DNA of 25,986 bases from a virus. Within the stretch, counting starts at the first letter, position 1; each line of letters starts with the position of its first letter. The position numbers and the translations under genes were made by a program. Below are positions 24,198 to 25,986 of the stretch, piece after piece. The notes under the pieces were generated by a model. It was not told where the DNA came from, searched no databases, and was given only the letters and a program-made list of their open reading frames with translations. The stretch is from IMG/VR virus record IMGVR_UViG_3300008952_000265, positions 1 to 25,986 of that record; one strand, given 5' to 3'.

Positions 24198-25364
24198 TTA
24201 AGCATCCAGTTGCCCGATGCAGCCTCTGTCCCTATCAATCAAATAAGCCGACAGCACACGTTTGCTGCCCACAAATCCTTTGCGACTGTGCCATCGGTCT
24301 GTCCCGGATAGGCTCCCCATCTGGTACATCATCACGCCTTTGTGTTCTTTGACTTGCTGGTGGTGGAGGTGGCCCGAGAATACCATCCGGTGTTCTGCCT
24401 CGCCCCATTCTTGCGCAGCCTCATACGCCATGATGCCTGGGATATCCGTACTCCTGGCGTTGTCGCCATGGGTTACGCAAATCAGGCTATTGCCATAAGT
24501 CACGTACTGTCGCTCCGCAGGGGTCGTGGTTGTGGTCATCCCTTCCGTATCCTTATACATATGGGTCAGCAGAGTCATCAGCCCCAGGCTAGAAGTCCGG
24601 TCATGGTTACCCGGCATGAATATCAGGTTGATGCTAGGGCAAAAAGAGCGCAGCATCTCCACGAAGTCCACAAAGAGCTGGCAGCCTTCAGAGAAAATCT
24701 GCGCATAGCTGCCATCCGTATCCTGTGGCGTACCGGCAGTTGTGGTCGCGCTGTCTGTGTCGATATGGAACCAGTCTGAACCAACTCCAACGTGCATCAC
24801 ATCCGGCTGGCCATACTTGGCCACCAAACTCAGCAGGTCATCTGTCCGCTGCATCAGGAGCGTTCTTGCCTCATCCCGCGAATATCCCGTGTTGGTTTCA
24901 ACTGACCACCCGTATTTCCCATAGTGAAAATCAGTCGGCGTACAGAAAACCGCAAATGGGTCTTGGTCCTTCTTTAGCCTTAGCCTTGGAAGTCTAGGTG
25001 GCGGCTCTAGCTGGATATCCTGTATTGGCAGTCGGTCGCCTTCAATCGCACGGATATGCCTATATATCCAGCCTTCGATTATGCGGGGTCTGCGTTTGTC
25101 TGTCTTAATCACATAGACATCACGCGGTGCGTCATAGTAACCCCTGTCTGCATCATGGGCCTGGTTGCGCTCGTCAGACTCATGGAGAGCCTCTATATCA
25201 TCCAGAACCGATTCCCTGTTACCATCATCCACTTTGTAAACATACGTGCCGCGCAGGGTGTCCCACTTGCGCTCAATCGTTCCTCTGCGCCCACGTTTGC
25301 GCAACGCTTCCGGGGAAGATATCCCCAAAAGGCGCGCAGCATCCACTGCCTTATGCCATGCCAT
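24198..25364 (-). CDS. Calcineurin-like metallophosphoesterase with N-terminal HTH-like segment
   Basis: A 388-aa protein. Residues 3-45 (WHKAVDAARLLGISSPEALRKRG) look like a helix-turn-helix, often an adaptor to DNA. The phosphoesterase motifs follow in order: TDFHYGK (Asp145, His147), GSDWFH (Asp197), PGNHD (252-255), VTHGD (298-301) and SGHLHH (331-335). These are the metal-binding motifs of the calcineurin/Mre11-type superfamily and all appear intact. The substrate is not visible; with a DNA-binding-like N terminus, processing of nucleic acid ends is possible but unproven. The gene converges with the DUF1874-like gene. It is two bases from the small gene upstream, so they are likely cotranscribed. 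Confidence 0.9.
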   Translation of the reverse strand: MAWHKAVDAARLLGISSPEALRKRGRRGTIERKWDTLRGTYVYKVDDGNRESVLDDIEALHESDERNQAHDADRGYYDAPRDVYVIKTDKRRPRIIEGWIYRHIRAIEGDRLPIQDIQLEPPPRLPRLRLKKDQDPFAVFCTPTDFHYGKYGWSVETNTGYSRDEARTLLMQRTDDLLSLVAKYGQPDVMHVGVGSDWFHIDTDSATTTAGTPQDTDGSYAQIFSEGCQLFVDFVEMLRSFCPSINLIFMPGNHDRTSSLGLMTLLTHMYKDTEGMTTTTTPAERQYVTYGNSLICVTHGDNARSTDIPGIMAYEAAQEWGEAEHRMVFSGHLHHQQVKEHKGVMMYQMGSLSGTDRWHSRKGFVGSKRVLSAYLIDRDRGCIGQLDA

Positions 25365-25365
25365 A

Positions 25366-25572
25366 TCAACCGTCCTCTGGGTTTACCACGTTCGATTCAA
25401 TCACGTTTAAGCATTGAACCGGGGTGCGCTCAGGGAATGATAGCGCCATCTCCTTGCCTAGGTGAGCCATTAGAAATCTGGCATCCACACTCGAATGCAC
25501 ATAGAGCTGCACCCGCCAACCCTCACCCTCGTCTTCAGGCTCACAACCTACAGGACATATTTTAACTATCAT
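25366..25572 (-). CDS. Small protein of unknown function upstream of the phosphoesterase
   Basis: A protein of 68 residues if it starts at ATG 25572, which has GGGTGA about 6 bases upstream. A TTG at 25599 and an ATG at 25584 are possible but lack a ribosome site. The sequence is compact and has no membrane segment (GEGWRVQLYVHSSVDARFLM, PERTPVQCLNVIE). Its stop is one base from the phosphoesterase start, so the two are cotranscribed and perhaps work together. No family is recognised. Confidence 0.65.
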   Translation of the reverse strand: MIVKICPVGCEPEDEGEGWRVQLYVHSSVDARFLMAHLGKEMALSFPERTPVQCLNVIESNVVNPEDG

Positions 25573-25659
25573 GTATTCACCCATGACGCTCTGCGTCAAC
25601 TAACCGTCACGCTGCCAGGTGCAGCAAGCTCATGTTAACGGGCCGAACGCCCATTCGGT

Positions 25660-25697
25660 AACAGAATTTTTTTGGGGAAAATTTGGCAACAGAATTT
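25660..25697. repeat. Direct repeat AACAGAATTT, two copies
   Basis: Identical 10-base copies at 25660-25669 and 25688-25697, 28 bases apart, each followed by T- and G-rich sequence. They lie about 90-125 bases upstream of the leftward small gene. Spacing and identity would suit a protein binding site, but two copies of a short AT-rich word is weak evidence. Confidence 0.5.
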
Positions 25698-25739
25698 GGT
25701 GTGGGATTTTTTCGGGGGGTAATATAGAGAGAAGTGGGT

Positions 25740-25766
25740 GGGATTGGGGGGCATCCCCCCTATCCC
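25740..25766. repeat. Strong G/C hairpin
   Basis: GGG-ATT-GGGGGG pairs with CCCCCC-TAT-CCC around a CAT loop: 11 of 12 pairs, with one T-T mismatch. No T-run follows on either strand, so it is not a normal terminator. It could be a replication or transcription pause structure, or an effect of homopolymer-rich noncoding DNA. Confidence 0.6.
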
Positions 25767-25986
25767 TCAATATTCCCATACGTTCTACGTTAATTGAGCT
25801 TTCGCGAAAAGTAGAATAAAATAGAGCATTTATTCCTAATTTTGCATTCGTTTCTGGTGTTCTGGTGTTTTTGTTTTTGTTTTAGTATCTTATCGTTTCT
25901 TTTTTGTTCTAGTTACAAATTATCTCAACACGAAAAAATTTTATTTTTTGGGCTGGTCTCCGCTGGTGGCCAAGCGCGCGCCAAGC

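Larger units (their letters stand above)
25573..25986. other. Repeat-rich, largely noncoding region at the right edge
   Basis: About 400 bases with no convincing gene. It contains two copies of AACAGAATTT, a long G/C hairpin, a TTTCGCGAAA palindrome (25800-25809), the tandem repeat TTCTGGTG twice (25852-25867) and T-rich runs. Composition switches sharply to GC-rich at about 25950, which may be the end of a leftward gene or the start of a rightward one beyond the edge. It may hold a promoter for the two leftward genes or a replication or packaging element; none is proven. Confidence 0.5.

Noticed and set aside
25619-25819. Plus-strand frame of 66 codons, and a minus-strand frame of about 48 codons from 25771, in the right-edge region
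   Set aside because: Both cross the G/C hairpin and homopolymer runs, and neither has a convincing ribosome site or protein-like composition.
1-25986. tRNA genes, CRISPR arrays, insertion sequences, integrase or attachment sites
   Set aside because: None seen on inspection: no regularly spaced repeats, no transposase or recombinase motif, and no cloverleaf with CCA end noticed. A tRNAscan or att search could still find a weak one.

Overview
The window is one contiguous piece of a tailed double-stranded DNA phage (free phage or prophage; no integrase or host gene is visible). An HK97-fold capsid, an HK97-type portal, a TP901-type tape measure of 1941 aa, head-tail connector genes and a pair of tail assembly chaperones linked by a -1 frameshift together indicate a siphovirus with a long non-contractile tail. 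There is no sheath, baseplate wedge or other myovirus gene. Strong Shine-Dalgarno sites, the A AAA AAG slippery heptamer known from E. coli dnaX, and dense ATGA/TAATG overlaps suggest a bacterial, probably Gram-negative, host. The sequence alone does not identify the genus.

Layout. From 22207 leftward to 1, everything lies on the minus strand as one nearly gapless late operon. In transcription order it encodes a ParB-DNA methyltransferase fusion, terminase large subunit, portal, prohead protease with an acidic scaffold-like tail, major capsid protein, a probable capsid cement protein, a Lys-rich small protein, the connector, head closure and gp10-like neck proteins, and the tail terminator. 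It continues with a 40-aa Cys-rich ORF easily missed because of its size, two tandem major tail tube proteins, tail chaperones G and GT, the tape measure, and a cluster of tail-tip/fibre proteins (three LamG or LamG-like modules; the last gene runs off the left edge). Most junctions overlap by 1-4 bases, implying translational coupling.

At 22208-22275 transcription diverges. The plus-strand block 22276-23614 encodes a small putative DNA-binding protein, a one-TM coiled-coil protein, the terminase small subunit and a zinc-ribbon protein. A separate plus-strand gene (23676-24014), closed by a clear intrinsic terminator at 24080-24100, encodes a protein resembling the STIV-B116/DUF1874 family, to which the type III CRISPR antagonist AcrIII-1 belongs. 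The expected catalytic Gly-His is not visible. Convergent to it on the minus strand (25572-24198) are a small protein and a calcineurin-like metallophosphoesterase with an N-terminal helix-turn-helix-like segment.

The last ~400 bases (25573-25986) are a repeat- and homopolymer-rich, largely noncoding stretch with a strong G/C hairpin, a repeated AACAGAATTT and short tandem repeats. GC-rich, possibly coding DNA resumes at the extreme right edge.

The most notable points are the frameshifted chaperone pair, the duplicated tail tube gene with nearly saturated silent divergence, the 40-aa Cys-rich ORF between head and tail genes, and the DUF1874-like anti-defence candidate.
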